Shown here piece after piece: positions 34,832 through 46,869 of a stretch of DNA of 64,000 bases. Every line of letters begins with the position of its first letter. Positions within the stretch are counted from its first letter, which is position 1. The translations under genes and the position numbers were made by a program. The DNA comes from Tricholomella constricta (taxonomy: Eukaryota; Basidiomycota; Agaricomycetes; Agaricales; Lyophyllaceae), in assembly GCA_013368375.1 (NCBI GenBank), contig JAACJP010000008.1:1175475-1239474 (forward strand), in the 5' to 3' direction. A model generated the notes under the pieces. That model was not told the DNA's origin. It ran no database searches and saw nothing but the letters and a program-made list of their open reading frames with translations.

Positions 34832-36407
34832 ATGGTGTCTCGAACGGTTCTTAGCCGCGTTATTAGGTCTGCTGCCCGCAGTCCCGTAAGTAAATGGATG
34901 CTCTACTCTCTATAAATTCTTGAACATCTGCCACAGCGTTCACTACGGACATTCGCGACAGCGCACAATGCTCCTGGTCCTTTTACCGAGGTCTCTACGC
35001 TTTCTAATGGACTCACCGTAGCCACAGAGGCACAACCTCATGCCCAGACGGCGACCGTAGGCGTGTGGATTGACGCCGGTTCGCGAGCAGAAACCGACAA
35101 AACCAACGGGACCGCCCATTTCCTGGAGCACATGGCCTTCAAAGGAACGGGCCGCCGGTCACAACATTCCCTCGAGCTTGAGGTAGAAAACATTGGTGCT
35201 CACCTCAATGCCTACACCTCCCGTGAACAGACCGTGTACTACGCCAAGAGCTTCCGCAAGGATGTACCCGTGGCCGTCGACATCATCTCCGATATTCTCC
35301 AGAACTCCAAGCTAGAGAATTCGGCCATCGAACGTGAACGAGATGTCATTCTGCGTGAGCAGCAGGAGGTTGACAAGCAGCTAGAGGAAGTCGTATTTGA
35401 CCACCTCCATGCTGTCGCCTTCCAAGGTAACTTTGCTCCCCAAATTGCGTTTTAGGATCATGTTGACGTTCTCTTTTCACAGGTCAACCTCTTGGCCGCA
35501 CCATTCTCGGTCCGAAAGCCAACATTCTCTCCATCAAGCGCGACGACCTCTCTTCATACATCAAGACCAACTACACCGCTGACCGGATGGTTCTCGTCGG
35601 CACCGGTGGAGTTGAGCATGCCGAACTCGTCAAGCTTGCCGAGAAGCACTTCTCCTCGCTCCCCGTCTCCCCAAACCCCATCCCTCTTGGACGCCTCTCA
35701 CATCCCAAGACCACCTTTGTTGGCTCCGAGGTCCGCATCCGTAACGATGAAATCCCCACTGCCAACATCGCCATTGCGGTCGAGGGTGTCGGCTGGAGCT
35801 CGCCCGACTACTTCCCCATGATGGTTATGCAGAGCATCTTCGGCAACTGGGACCGTGCCCTCGGTGCTTCACCCCTCCTCTCTTCTCGCCTCTCCCACAT
35901 CATCTCTTCCAACAACCTCGCCAACTCTTTCATGTCCTTCTCGACCTCGTATTCAGACACCGGCCTGTGGGGTATCTATCTCGTCTCCGAAAACCTTGTG
36001 AACCTTGATGACCTCATGCACTTTACGCTTCGCGAGTGGACACGCATGAGCATTGCGCCAACGGAGGTTGAAGTTGAGCGGGCCAAGAGCCAGCTCAAGG
36101 CTGGCTTGCTCCTTGGTCTCGATGGAACTACAGCGATTGCGGAGGATATTGGAAGGCAACTCGTGACGAGCGGCAGACGCTTCACCCCTCAACAGATCGA
36201 GAGCGCCGTCGACGCCGTCACCGTCGATGAGATCAAGCGTGTTGCGCAGAAGTACTTGTGGGATAAGGACGTGCGTTTTACCCCCTTCTATATCCTTGAC
36301 TATCGCTGAACTTAGTTTCATAGTTCGCTCTCGCTGCTACTGGTCCCATTGAGGGTCTGCTCGACTACAACCGCATCCGTGCTGACATGTCTTCGATGCT
36401 GTACTAG
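34832..36407 (+). CDS. MAS1: Mitochondrial processing peptidase beta subunit
   Basis: Catalytic subunit of the matrix peptidase that removes mitochondrial presequences. Exons 34832-34885, 34937-35426, 35483-36270 and 36324-36407 give 471 residues. The N terminus is a presequence ([18 protein letters not shown] then [10 protein letters not shown]). The inverted zinc motif [10 protein letters not shown] is present (HxxEH), with the distal Glu in the stretch [20 protein letters not shown]. Later landmarks are [60 protein letters not shown] and [20 protein letters not shown]. Presence of the full zinc site separates it from the alpha subunit and from complex III core proteins. Length and ends match the family. 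The last exon encodes [19 protein letters not shown] and the C terminus. Confidence 0.95.
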
Positions 36408-38183
36408 ACGGTGTGTCCATTTTTTGGTCCTCGAGTCGTGGCGATGTCTGACGATCGACGTTGCGTAGATGTTGTGTGGTAGAATTATCAAAATACATCC
36501 ATTTATCCATACCATCCGTATTCATAGATCTAATGCACACTACAAACCTTTCTTGGAAACACCTATGTTCTGTCTCCTGAGTAAGTACAAGACTAGACGG
36601 CCGTCGACTGGATATGCCGACATCCTTCTAAAATTCTATTGCAATGTCGCGCAGTTCGAGTAACGCTTGTGCTTCGAGCAAGAGTCACATTTAGTTGTAC
36701 GGCAGTTATCAGGAGTTCTGGAATGATAGACAGACGAGCTCATTGCATGCAACGTCTGCCCCGATCTGGGATACTTTTTCACTCCCCGGCGGCTTCCCGC
36801 CCTGCTAATGTTTTGAGCGCCACTGACTGCTGGCCCTGCCAGGACCACCCCGGCATATGCCTACATAGGTCCGATCCTAAATTGCCAAATTTGGGCAGAA
36901 GTCACTGCGGGCATTGGCCGATATGCCCGTCGGATATAAGTACAGTTATTTCCAACGATTTACAGGTACGCTGTAAAGCAGCTGTAAAGCGATCTGAGGG
37001 CCGATCGAGCGATCTGGGGATCGGAAAGGGATATCTCGCCTGGAGGAGCCAAGGAGGAGCTGTAGACGCGGACTGTCACGCGGCGACCACACGGTTGAAG
37101 GGCTGATGAAATTTGTGGTTCCGTGTACCGCGTAATTTTTTTCGGGTCGGTACGTACTCTCATTGACAACTCCGCTAAGACTCACACAACTGGGTAGGGC
37201 AGCCGCAGGTACAGAAACTTGGTGGAAACTGCAAGTAACTCATGTTGAATCTGATATTTGGACCAGTACTGGGATAAATGGTACTCGAGTGCTTGGCAAG
37301 CCCTGGAGCTGGAAATTGAACTTGAATGCCACTTGAACCAGTCAAAATGATGCTCCGAAGACGGCCCGAAGCCCTTGTAAATGCAAATTCATCGTCGTTC
37401 GGAGAGGTAAAGTCAGTTCTAATTTTCAAGTGGAAAGAAAATTAAAGGTGCATCCACAGGCGGCGTCTGTCTGCCTCGATACAAATCTTCATACAAGCAT
37501 CAAATGACAGTCCTGGTCGTCGTGGGTCGTCGTGTACCCATTGGCACCCACACACCTCCAATGAAGATATATTCCCCGTCACCAAGAAAATTATGTTGAT
37601 AGCTCGCTTCCGCACCCCGCGCTTACAGGGGAAGTGAAATGCGCCCGAGTAGAGTTAAGGATCGTTAGCAACGGTGATGATTGTGTTAGCGTCTTGATGT
37701 GATTTACTGTGAATTTCGATCAGTACGGCGTACATGTTTTCATGATCCGAATTATATGTGCCCTAGATGCCGGGACTGTAAATCAGTCTGTAAATCAGCT
37801 GAATTACCGTAAATCAATGAGACAAAAGTACTTTTCTCTACTTTTGCCAGCCAGATGACTACTTTTCACTTTGCACCAGGTCGCCTTGCTGCTCGCGACG
37901 CGTCGATAAACGCGAGTGTCACGTGCATAGTCACTGGGCTGTGACTACCTGTACGCGAGTGTAGCTACACTCGGCTAGCTACTGCCACTTCCGTCTCCCT
38001 GCTCTACTCTGCTTGCTGTTACCGCCGCCTCTCAGTCTCCCGACAGCCTTCTGGACAGCAGGATGAAGACCACACACCAAAATACAGCAGTTTTGGCCTC
38101 TCTCAATTTTTTCCGAACCTCCGAGACTCTTGACAATCTCACGGCGTCAGGTCTCATCTGCCATCGACTCTCTGCACCACAAC
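36408..38183. other. Intergenic, flank of the mobile region
   Basis: 1.8 kb with no recognisable gene. The phrase gtaaatcag is repeated near 37775-37820. The stretch 37990-38180 is C/T-rich and probably the leader of the nuclease gene. The left boundary of any mobile unit containing the next two genes would lie here, but no terminal repeat was identified. Confidence 0.3.
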
Positions 38184-40146
38184 ATGGGAATTCCGAACTT
38201 GTGGAAGGTATGTTTGCTTGATATCACCTCAGGGCCTGAATTCTTACTTGAAACTTTAATAGCTTCTCAAACCGACTGTGTTTTCACGCACACTCACCGA
38301 GCTTTCTGTTGCCGAAGGATTTGACGCTGATAGAAGAGGGACGGGAACAATGGTACTTGGAGTTGATGGCAGGTGTGTGGTTACCAGTATGGATCCAAGA
38401 AAATCACTGACACCTTGTGCAGTCTGCTGTTAAACCGTGCTCAGTGGGCAGCATATCATCAAACGGGCCGAGGCATCAATATGCAGGCGGGGGAAAATCT
38501 TCCACTACAGATTCTGGTCTGGCAGGCCTGCCGCCTCCTCTCGCTTCCTATCATGCCTGTCGTCATTTTTGATGGAGCCAGCCGACCAACCACAAAGCGC
38601 GGACACCGTGTCAAGACCGCTCCACATGCGTTGCTTGCCGCTTACATGCAGCTCCTCAAAGACTTAGGGTTTCAGACATATATAGTGTGTAGATTGATTA
38701 TTATAGAGTATCATGTTCCTGACATTCTATGCTTTACAGGCACCGGGCGAGGCTGAAGCCGAGCTCTCTCAGCTGAATGCCCGAGGGCTTATCGATGCTG
38801 TGCTCACCGATGACGTTGATGCTTTTCTCTTTGGCGCAACATGTGTGATTCAAATGTGAGTGCTATCTTTGATGCTTTTACCTTCTGCTCATGATATACC
38901 GAGATCCAATTTGATTAAAGACGGAGACTATGTCTCCGTCTTTACATCAAAAGCTATTCAGAAACACACGAAGACCCGACTGACTCCTGCTCGCATCTTT
39001 CTGATTGCCGTCCTCAGTGGGGGTGATTATTCGGTAACTTTTTTTTCTGCCGCAATTTAACTTCTGATTTATATTCTCTCTAGCGTGGGCTGAAAGGGTG
39101 TGGCATTGAGATTGCGCATCAGCTCAGTCTCGGAACCACGCTTGGAGAAGATCTGTATGCGGCTGTGCATAACTATTCAAGCACCGAGCTGTCATCGTTC
39201 CTTGAAGAGTGGTGCAAGAGGCTAAGACGGGAGCTTGTAGACAATCCACATCAAGCTCTCCGACAATGTCAGCCTGCTCTTGCTCAGAAGGTGGTCCAGG
39301 GCTTCCCAAGTCCGAAGGTTCTTCGTGTGTACCTTCACCCCATCACTTCGCTATCCAATGGCAGTACTCCCGAGATCAACTCCAAGATACGAACACCTGA
39401 TTTAGCTGCTGTCGCAGTTTGGTGTGAGAAATACTTTTCGTGGGGAACCCGCGGCGTCATTCTTGACCGCTTTCAAAATAATGTGTGGGGTGGAATTTGT
39501 GTCCGGTCACTTATCAAGGTACGTACGGGCTCATGTTTCTGCTTTATTATTCTCTGATGTTTCCATTTTAGCCTGTCGACACAGCCTCTGCCATTGCAGC
39601 ACATTTTGCAGCATGTCAGCCTGTCTCGTTCCGGCCCTCCATTCTCCACGTATACCGGGCTGCACTCGGGCCTGGGCCCCCGGCAAAGAAACCGAACACC
39701 TGGGGATACAGTGTCCAAGTCGAGCCACATTCCTTTATTGTGGCCACGCTCTCTCGTCTTACTCCCGAAGCCCGCCAACTTGGGAATGCACAGCCCCGCA
39801 AAAATTTTACAGTCTGGATTCCGGCTCCGATTCTCAAGCGTGCATATCCCAAGCTTGTCATGAATTTCCCAGTGCCCATTCAAGCAGTGAAACCATCTGT
39901 GAGTTCTGTACCGTTTCTTCAATTTGTCATATAAAATTCATGTTTGCCCAGATCTTATCTGCTAATGATGGATCTGCTCCCGGCTCGAGCTCCAATCCTA
40001 TCGACGTAGACGATATCAATGAGGAGGATGGCGGGGATAATGAGAACACGCACGAAGCCCTTGTGCCAGCCGATGGAGCTATGTTCGGCCCCCCGACTCG
40101 TGTTAACTATCTGTTCAATAATCTAGACACTATCTTAACTCTGTAG
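38184..40146 (+). CDS. XPG/FEN1-like structure-specific nuclease
   Basis: Eight exons (38184-38207, 38263-38372, 38423-38684, 38740-38855, 38904-39033, 39084-39518, 39572-39898, 39952-40146) give 532 residues. The N-region begins MGIPNLWKLLKPT and holds the first metal Asp in LGVDGSLLL. The internal region has APGEAEAELSQLNARGLIDA (Glu pair) and LTDDVDAFLFGATCVIQ (Asp pair). The final acidic motif and helix-hairpin-helix entry is GGDYSRGLKGCGIEIA. All carboxylates expected of an active XPG/GEN1/FEN1 nuclease are present. The C-terminal 250 residues are specific to a multicopy Agaricomycete group and end in an acidic tail (DVDDINEEDGGDNEN). It lacks a PCNA box of the FEN1 type. It lies 175 bases before a Crypton-like recombinase on the same strand, so it may be part of a mobile unit and not a host repair gene. 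Exon 1 is only 24 bases. Confidence 0.82.
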
Positions 40147-40321
40147 CCCGTGAAAGTATATCATCCACCTTCTTATATTTGTACCGTACTTTATCGAGCC
40201 TACAAATCGGTCACTGTTCGGATGTGATACAATATATTAGATGTGAAATTAGCTGAAACATGAGAGTCGCCAAAAAAGGAGGAAGACACGCCCTCACCGA
40301 CTTCGACTACCTGTGCTAGAC

Positions 40322-42745
40322 ATGGCAAACCAAAAGCAGGCCAGAAAGCCATCAGTAAAGAAAAAAAAGAAGAACGAAGCAGCTCAATTAAAGACCCTTG
40401 CCGATATCGCGCATGAAAATGTTGCAAAGTACAACAAGGTCATCCATACCAATGCCGCGTACAACGGGAGCATCCGCCGTGGCAAGGAGTTTCTAGCCAA
40501 GCTCATTGCTCAGCGGAAGGAGGACAGGATCATTGTATGTGAGCAGGGCATCCCGACCGACGAGCTGGAAAAAGCTCTCGATAATCCACCCAATCAGTAC
40601 TCGGCAATGGTCGTCGAGATGTTCATTGCACAGAAGTGTGTAGTGGAGGGTTGCCAGCAACAGGTTGCAGAGAGTATCCACGCTGCCTTCTGTCGGTACT
40701 GGGATGCAATGTAAGCATCGTAGTGAAATCGAAATTTTAAACTGTCACTCACAAAATCTCTAGGGACGGCACAAAGTACGCTGGAGATTATAAGCTCAAC
40801 AAAGTCACGAATGAAGTATCTGGATGCCCTGCACGCGCACCATGTGTGCTCGCCATCAAAAAAGCCATGCAAACATGCGGAAAGGCCACCAATGCAACCC
40901 GAAAGCATGCTGAAGCCCTATCAATCGAAGATGAGCGGAAATTAATGCAGTGGTCACAATGTCTGTGCCCACACGAGAGGCTTGAAGAAATATCGAGCGA
41001 GAAAAATGGAAACGGAAGTACAAGGCCAGTCAAAGGAAAAGGTGAAGGAGCGCTTCCGTTAACCGTCGAAGAGGTGCACTTCATTTTTGAGCACGGATTT
41101 ATGAGGGCGTTTGTGACCTCCGCTTTTACTCTCTGGACAAGGTCAATATAATCAGAGCACCTGAGCTTTGACTAATATTCTTCTGTGGAACAGGTGCTTT
41201 GAACTTCTAAGCCTTACGTATGGAGACCTTACACAGAATTGTCGAGGCCGCGCACCATGGTACACACCACACTTCAAGGTCCACCTGTATAACCGAAAGG
41301 GCTGGCAGAATGCACAGGGGTACGAAGGTCCCAGAACGAGTAAGTGTCTTCGAGCCAATACCTGAACTCAACAAATTGACAAGCGGTCAGGCAATATATA
41401 TGAAATATATCCTCAGGACATACCTGAAATTGACATGTTCACTCATCTTCCCCGATGGCTCAAGCTCTACGCCGCTCTACTGGGACGGGAACTTGAACCA
41501 GGAGACCAGCTGTTTCCTCATATCTCGGCCAACGGAACCATCTACCCAAAGCAAGAGATGAGTTACGCCACCTTCTCGAAGCTGCTCACCAAGTTTACGA
41601 GTGGCGCCAATTTGGTCGGATGGTTCACGACGCACTCGTTCCGTCAGGGTGGGGCACAGTATCGCTTTGTGTTTGCTCCAAGGAAATGGTCGCTCAACAA
41701 AGTTCGCTGGTGGGGGGGCTGGGCCAAAGGTGAGAATGTGAGCCTTCCTACAGTATTTAGTTACAGTATAGTGGCACTCACCACTGGTCTATGCTGCGGT
41801 TTTTCAAGGTGGACACACTGATGAAGTATCTCCTCGACTCACTGCAGAGCTATGAAAATGGGCACGGAGACGCGCTACATCCGGTGCCGAAGGGATTTGG
41901 TGAGAGCTTCATGGGCGCGGATGTGGAAGCATCGCCGGTGACAGCGGGCGAAGTTCGGGAACTGAAGAGGTCAGTTGATGAGAAGTTCGACACCATAGAC
42001 GAGAACCTGGGCAGGAAGATGGATGAGATGGTTGGCCGAATCACAACAAGCTTCACTGAAGCTCACCTTGCTGGACCCCGCATACTGCAGCCTCGCCATC
42101 GGGAGCGTGGTAGTCTGTCCGTTCGCACTGCAAGACTCTCAGCAGCACCTTACAACTTGATGTCCCGGTCCAGTTCTATCAGCACCAGTGCTTCCAATGA
42201 GTCCGAAGGGGGGGGATTGGTCAGTGACTCCAGCGGCTCACTTTCACATAGCAAGCAGAACAAGAAAAACGAGCGCCGCGCTGCACCCATTCAGGGTGTC
42301 GCTATTCCAAACCTTAAAAGTGGTCCTGACGCGTGGAAGCAGGCCGTTAAGCAGTGGGAGGAGGGCGACGAGGTAGCTGGTCTTGTGGCACTGAAAGACT
42401 GGCCAGCAGAGTGGTACACTCGTGGGATGCGAACGTTCACAGGATCGAAGCGCCGGGACAGGGAGCTGATCGTGATCGCCTATAACCGGTGAGTTGCGCA
42501 TCGTCTAAAGAAGAGAAGAGACTGAAGACGTACCTTACCCAAGTGTCGGGCGAGACGAGAAAGCCTTCGAGGCCACCTATCCCGAGGCCACGAAAAACAT
42601 GAAATCTCTGCTCCATGCTATCAGAAAGAAGCTTGCAGACGTTGTTAAGCCCAGGACAAGCCGGAATGGGACGCCGGAGGAGCGAGCCAGAAGCAGGGGA
42701 GTGAGCGTCGACAGCAGCGGGAGTGAGCACGGTGCAGAAAGCTGA
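40322..42745 (+). CDS. Crypton-like tyrosine recombinase with Gcr1_C-like tail
   Basis: Six exons (40322-40710, 40764-41141, 41194-41339, 41391-41737, 41809-42488, 42544-42745) give 713 residues. The recombinase core shows box I Arg in TRCFELLSLTYGDL, box II HSFRQGGAQYRF (His and Arg), the WWGGWAKGEN tract and the candidate nucleophile Tyr in VDTLMKYLLDS. The R-H-R-W-Y set is therefore complete. The N-terminal 250 residues include a Lys-rich start and Cys pairs (CVVEGCQQQ, VSGCPARAPC) that may bind DNA. The C-terminal part DAWKQAVKQWEEGDEVAGLV ... DWPAEWYTRGM ... SKRRDRELIVIAYNR resembles the Gcr1_C DNA-binding domain typical of fungal Cryptons. A coiled segment (EVRELKRSVDEKFDTIDENL) links the two. 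It probably integrates circular DNA by site-specific recombination. No interruption seen. Confidence 0.78.
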
Positions 42746-43540
42746 TGAAAACACTCCAGATGCACCATGCAGAGCAGAAAGGTCACGATAAAAGATTCTA
42801 ATCTCATATAATTTCAGTTAATAGTTAATGCTACATAGAGGTTATCATTGCAATAGAGATCGTCGCTTGAAGATGCGCCAGAGAAGCTTCAAATGTAGGC
42901 AGCAGCGGGCGAGGTGGGGAGGGAGGGGGGAGGGGGCAACCGAGCGAGAGATTGGAAAGATGCCCATCAAAAAACTGGCGTGGGCCGAGCACGTGAGGTG
43001 TCCGGACCGCGCCCCGCGCTTTGGTTCGGGGGCAGGCCGCCAAACAAGACCCTTGTTGGCATCAATTAGTCAGCAGGTCCCGTCATTTGATCGAGCCTGG
43101 CCCTGCCGACCGATCAGGCCAAGCCCCAGGTCTCGGCGCGGTTTTTTCCCATCCGCCAAACGGCCGTAAATCATTTCTAATAAGTAGAATATATAATGAA
43201 TTTATTTATAATACGCCCGAAAAATGATTGACGAGCAAAGGGTGGGATTATTTACAATATATTCTATAATATGCCCACATCAAAATCGGCGCCGATATCA
43301 CGGAGAAATTAGAGATAGGATCACCGTTTGTTCGCCGGCGAAATCTGGAACGTATTTGGAATATCATCACCGCTGATCCGGTGAGCATATGGCGAGCATG
43401 TGATGAAAATGATCGATAGGTTTATTTGGAATACCAACGATCTATCGGCACGAGATTGATCGTGAGTTTGTTTGGGTTTAAACAAATGTTTACACGAGAC
43501 CAATGAAAAAATCCGTAGCCTCTGACCCAGGATTACATAA
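42746..43540. other. Spacer with purine-rich tract
   Basis: Contains a G-rich run at 42911-42940 (gaggtggggagggaggggggaggggg) and then AT-rich sequence with repeated tggaat and gatcgat phrases (43340-43470). It may include the left end of the retrotransposon. No gene. Confidence 0.3.
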
Positions 43541-43634
43541 GGTCAGCCGCCCTTGAGGGGGGATCCAGTGGGCGAGACTCCTCTTAGAATCTCACCACAA
43601 CACCGATTCCCCCCTCAGGTGAGCCTGACCTTTT
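43541..43634. repeat. Inverted repeat in retrotransposon leader
   Basis: Left arm aggtcagccgcccttgaggggggatc and right arm gattcccccctcaggtgagcctgacctt pair over their outer 6 and inner 12 or so bases, with a mismatched middle and a loop of about 40 bases. It could fold as a leader hairpin in the transcript. Confidence 0.6.
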
Positions 43635-43772
43635 CGTAGGGATCTCAGCACTTAACCGAGTCCCTCATCAGACAAGGACTTTTTCGGTATCTTATTTCGA
43701 GTTACTATTGATTCCATCATCGCCACTCCGTTGCTCAACATTATTGAATCTATCACCCCTATTCATTTACAC

Positions 43773-44954
43773 ATGAGTAACCATGGAGCGTCCCAAAGTC
43801 AAACAACCTCAACGGGACTGTCAGGAAACGATGCCGGAACGAACTCGAACATGGAGACGCCCGCTGTTAGAGAGAATAACGGGTTACCGAATTCCCCTAT
43901 TGGACAGAATTTCGACAACTCGGGGATCGAAAACCATATCATCACCGACGTCGAACGCCTCGTTGAACTCTACCGGAAATCTGAACAAACTAAAGGATCA
44001 ACGCTCGCCTCGCTCGTCAGGGCAGTCGAGTCTTCCATTAGTCCACTGGATACGAGAAAGAATGCCATCATCAACTACACGGCCCTCCTCGACGATATCG
44101 AACATCAGAGGGACGTACAATCAGCTAGAGGATCTGCAGCCGGGACTGGAGGAAATACCGGAGGAGGGCAGGACAGACAACCACAACCTACTCCTTCAGG
44201 CAATCCCCGATTCCCGATTCCCGACAAGCCCATCGATGATGCAATCAACGATCTCATCTCGTCCATCCACGCCGGATCCGACGGATCACAATCTGCCTCT
44301 GAGTCTGATCGACAGGATGGGGAGCCGTCAGGAAAGCGGAAACGTCGTCTCAACGAGAAAAGCTTACCTTGGTACGATGACGAAAAACGTGCAAGGGTCT
44401 CCTCAAATCCCAGCCTTGATAAAAACCGGAGAATCATTGCCCTCTTCGCCAGAGACCTGTCTAAAGTCAAGCGTCTCATCGGGTCAGCCCAAACTGCGCC
44501 ACACGGATTCCCTTCGTCTGAATGGGATAACGTCATCCGAGGAAACCCTGTCAACCTTGACGTTGTCCTCAGCTCACTCCACCACGTCAGTGCCCCTAAA
44601 GAGAATAGAGGACGTATTGGCGACAATGAGATTAGTCTTGGACGGAGCGACCCGACTCGCAAAGTCGAAACGAGTGGCCAATGGACCTCCGCCTGGAATG
44701 CGACCTCCAAAGCGATTAGATTCGCGTTCAGACACCGAGAGGACGAACTCAGAGAATACGCAGACTACATTGAAGGCCTCTTCGCCTCATCTTCGTCTCT
44801 GACCACTCCCGAGTTATCCTCTACGACAAAGCCGTGCAAGCGCAAGTTGGTGGAGCGCAACGTCTCCTCCTCACAGACACAGGCAAATTCGCCCGCCTCG
44901 CAACCGCTATCCTCATGCCCAATGGGATCGAGTCCCAGCGGTCCCATGGCCAGT
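43773..44954 (+). pseudogene. gag-like ORF of the YR retrotransposon, disrupted
   Basis: Reads MSNHGASQSQTTSTGLSGND, then the conserved part SLPWYDDEKRARVSSNPSLD, FPSSEWDNVIRGNPVNLDVV, SGQWTSAWNATSKAIRFAFR and ELREYADYIEGLFASS. At about 44775-44800 the sensible frame changes to DHSRVILYDKAVQAQVGGAQ and LLLTDTGKFARLATAILMPN, so one base has been lost or two gained. The frame is then cut by the inserted element at 44955. Beyond that element, at 47449-47512, a zinc-knuckle-like string CPHSKQECRYRHVCKKC is the missing end of gag, overlapping the RT frame. Confidence 0.72.
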
Positions 44955-45084
44955 ACTTTACACTCCCCCTGGTGTTCCTCATGGAGTCCATGGAGTCCGC
45001 GGAATCCCTGTGGATTCCCCGTGGATTCCTTGTGGATTCCCTGTGGATTCCAAGGACTCCATGGACTCCTTATGGATTCCATGT
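44955..45084. repeat. Left terminal repeat with GGATTCC/GGACTCC units
   Basis: 19-base terminal sequence followed by about 12 copies of seven-base cores (ggagtcc, ggaatcc, ggattcc, ggactcc) every 9-12 bases. This subterminal-repeat layout is what transposase-binding ends of CACTA or hAT elements look like. Confidence 0.65.
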
Positions 45085-45722
45085 AAATTTACAGATGTCA
45101 CTTGCAATTTGTTTTTTTTGCCACATTCCTTGTGGAGTCCGCATGGAGTCCGCATAGATGTGTGGGAACTTTCAGATTTTGCGACTCCATAGACTCCCTC
45201 CGGCGAGCCTTAACTTACAAAGTCACCGAAAAAAAAGGAAAAGATTGTATTGAACACTACAATTAAACATAATGGTACTATTCTACAATAGAAAAATAAG
45301 TAACGGCGAGAAGGCGCTTGGTGCGATTACGGCTTTTGAGGCCGGGGCAGTCGCAGGCATGCGATGACGTGGCGAGGGGACTGGGAGAAGCTCGTCTCGT
45401 CCCACCGTGCCGATGACTGTGCCGTCGTCTCGTCCCACCGTGCCAATGATTGCGACACTGCACCATGCACCACGTCAGCGCTGTTGAGGCAGGAGGAAGA
45501 AGCTATGGAAAAATGAACATACCATTAGTATTTCGACCGCGTCCGGGAGCGGGGTGACGACGAGTGGAGCGGGGGCCACAGGTGTGGCCGTTGTCGTTGT
45601 CGTATGGAGTCGATGTCCGGTGGTGGTCGTCGGGCTGCTGGCGGTCGTCGTGCTCCGGCAGCTGTTGATGTGACGATGGCGCTGGTAGCTGTCGTGGTGG
45701 TGATCGTGGTCATGGTCAGATA

Positions 45723-45815
45723 GTAGTCAGCGTGATACGTGGCGGTGGGCACAGTCGACGCACCTGGCGGCTCTCCCCCAGCTGGGGTCTGCCCTCGTTG
45801 CAGCCCTCTCCTACC
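45723..45815 (+). repeat. Direct repeat, copy 1, left of triplet tract
   Basis: Shares gtagtcag, then ggcggtgggc-cagtcgacgcacctgg-ggctctcccccagctggggtctgccct and ccctctcctacc with copy 2 at 46781-46869, with few differences. It includes a small palindrome, ctcccccagctgggg. Confidence 0.75.
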
Positions 45816-45831
45816 GCTTATCCTTCCCATC

Positions 45832-46780
45832 GTGCACAGCGGGTCGTCGTTCCCGTGGCCGTAGGGTTGCTGGCGGTTGTCATCATCGAGTTCTCGTCGT
45901 TGTCGTCGTCGTTGTCGTCCTCGTCATCGCCGTTGTCGTCGTCGTCCTCGTGGTGGTTGTCGTGGTGGTTGTGGTGTGCCATCGCCGTCGTGGTGGTGGT
46001 GGTGCCGTCGCCGTCGCCGTGCCGTTGTTGGGGTGGTGGTGTTGTGGCCGTGGTGGTGGTGTTGTGGTGGTAGTGAGGTCGTCGCCGTCGTGGGGGTGGT
46101 GCCGTCGCCGTCGCCGTGCCGTTGTTGGGGTGGTGGTGTGGTGGCCGTGGTGGTGGTGTTGTGGGGTGGTGTTGTGGTGGTAGTGAGGTCGTCGCCGTCG
46201 TGGGGGTGGTGCCGTCGCCGTCGCCGTGCCGTTGTTGGGGTAGTGGTGTGGTGGCCGTCGTGCTGGTGGTGTGGTGGCCGTCGTGCTGGTGGTGGTGGGA
46301 TGCAGGTGTGTGGTGGTGCCATCGCCGTCGTCGTGGCCGTTCGTCGTCGTGTCGTCGTCGTGGGGCCGTCGCCGTCGTCGTGGTGTTGTGGTGGTGGTGG
46401 TGTGGTGATCGTGGTGGTGTGGTCGCCGTTGCCGTCATCGTGGTATTGTTGTGGTAGTGTGGCCATCGTGGTGGTGGTGGTGGTGGTGGTGAGGTGGCGG
46501 GGTCGTTGTCGTCTACGTGGTGGTAGTGGTGAGGTCGTCGTCGTTGTGACCATCGTGGTGGTGAACGCGGGTGGGGTTGTCGTCGTCGTCGTGGCCGTCG
46601 CCGTCGTCGTTCGTCGTCGTGCCGTTGTCGTGGGTGGTGGTGGTGGTGTGGTGGTGGTGCCGTCGTCGTCGTCGTGCCGTCGTCGTCGTCGTGCTGTTGT
46701 CGTCGTCGTCATGCCGTCATCCATTGTGGTCGTCATCCAGTGGTCTCATGGACCTGGTGGTGTGGAAGCTGGTGCAGGTG
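45832..46780. repeat. GTG/GTC/GCC triplet-rich tract
   Basis: Nearly 950 bases built from gtc, gtg and gcc triplets (plus-strand G/T/C, almost no A). A longer unit, gtggggtggtgccgtcgccgtcgccgtgccgttgttgggg, recurs at about 45995, 46090 and 46200. All six frames tend to stay open, giving Val/Arg/Gly-rich or Thr/His/Arg-rich translations. These are products of composition, not genes. Confidence 0.8.
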
Positions 46781-46869
46781 GTAGTCAGTGCTCGTGGCGG
46801 TGGGCGCAGTCGACGCACCTGGGGGCTCTCCCCCAGCTGGGGTCTGCCCTTTTCCGGCCCTCTCCTACC
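46781..46869 (+). repeat. Direct repeat, copy 2, right of triplet tract
   Basis: Second copy of the repeat at 45723-45815, in the same orientation. Together they bracket the triplet tract. Confidence 0.75.

Larger units (their letters stand above)
38184..42745 (+). mobile_element. Candidate mobile unit: XPG nuclease plus Crypton recombinase
   Basis: Two same-strand genes, both uninterrupted, sit between a host gene (MAS1) and a retrotransposon. Cryptons lack inverted repeats, so limits cannot be fixed from this single copy; the true ends could lie anywhere in 36.5-38.2 kb and 42.7-43.5 kb. Grouping the two genes is inference from adjacency and orientation. Confidence 0.45.

Noticed and set aside
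38184..40146. Host FEN1 or GEN1 repair gene
   Set aside because: XPG motifs fit, but the C-terminal half and lack of a PCNA-binding box differ from FEN1, and the location beside a recombinase suggests a multicopy mobile-associated group. Not fully excluded.
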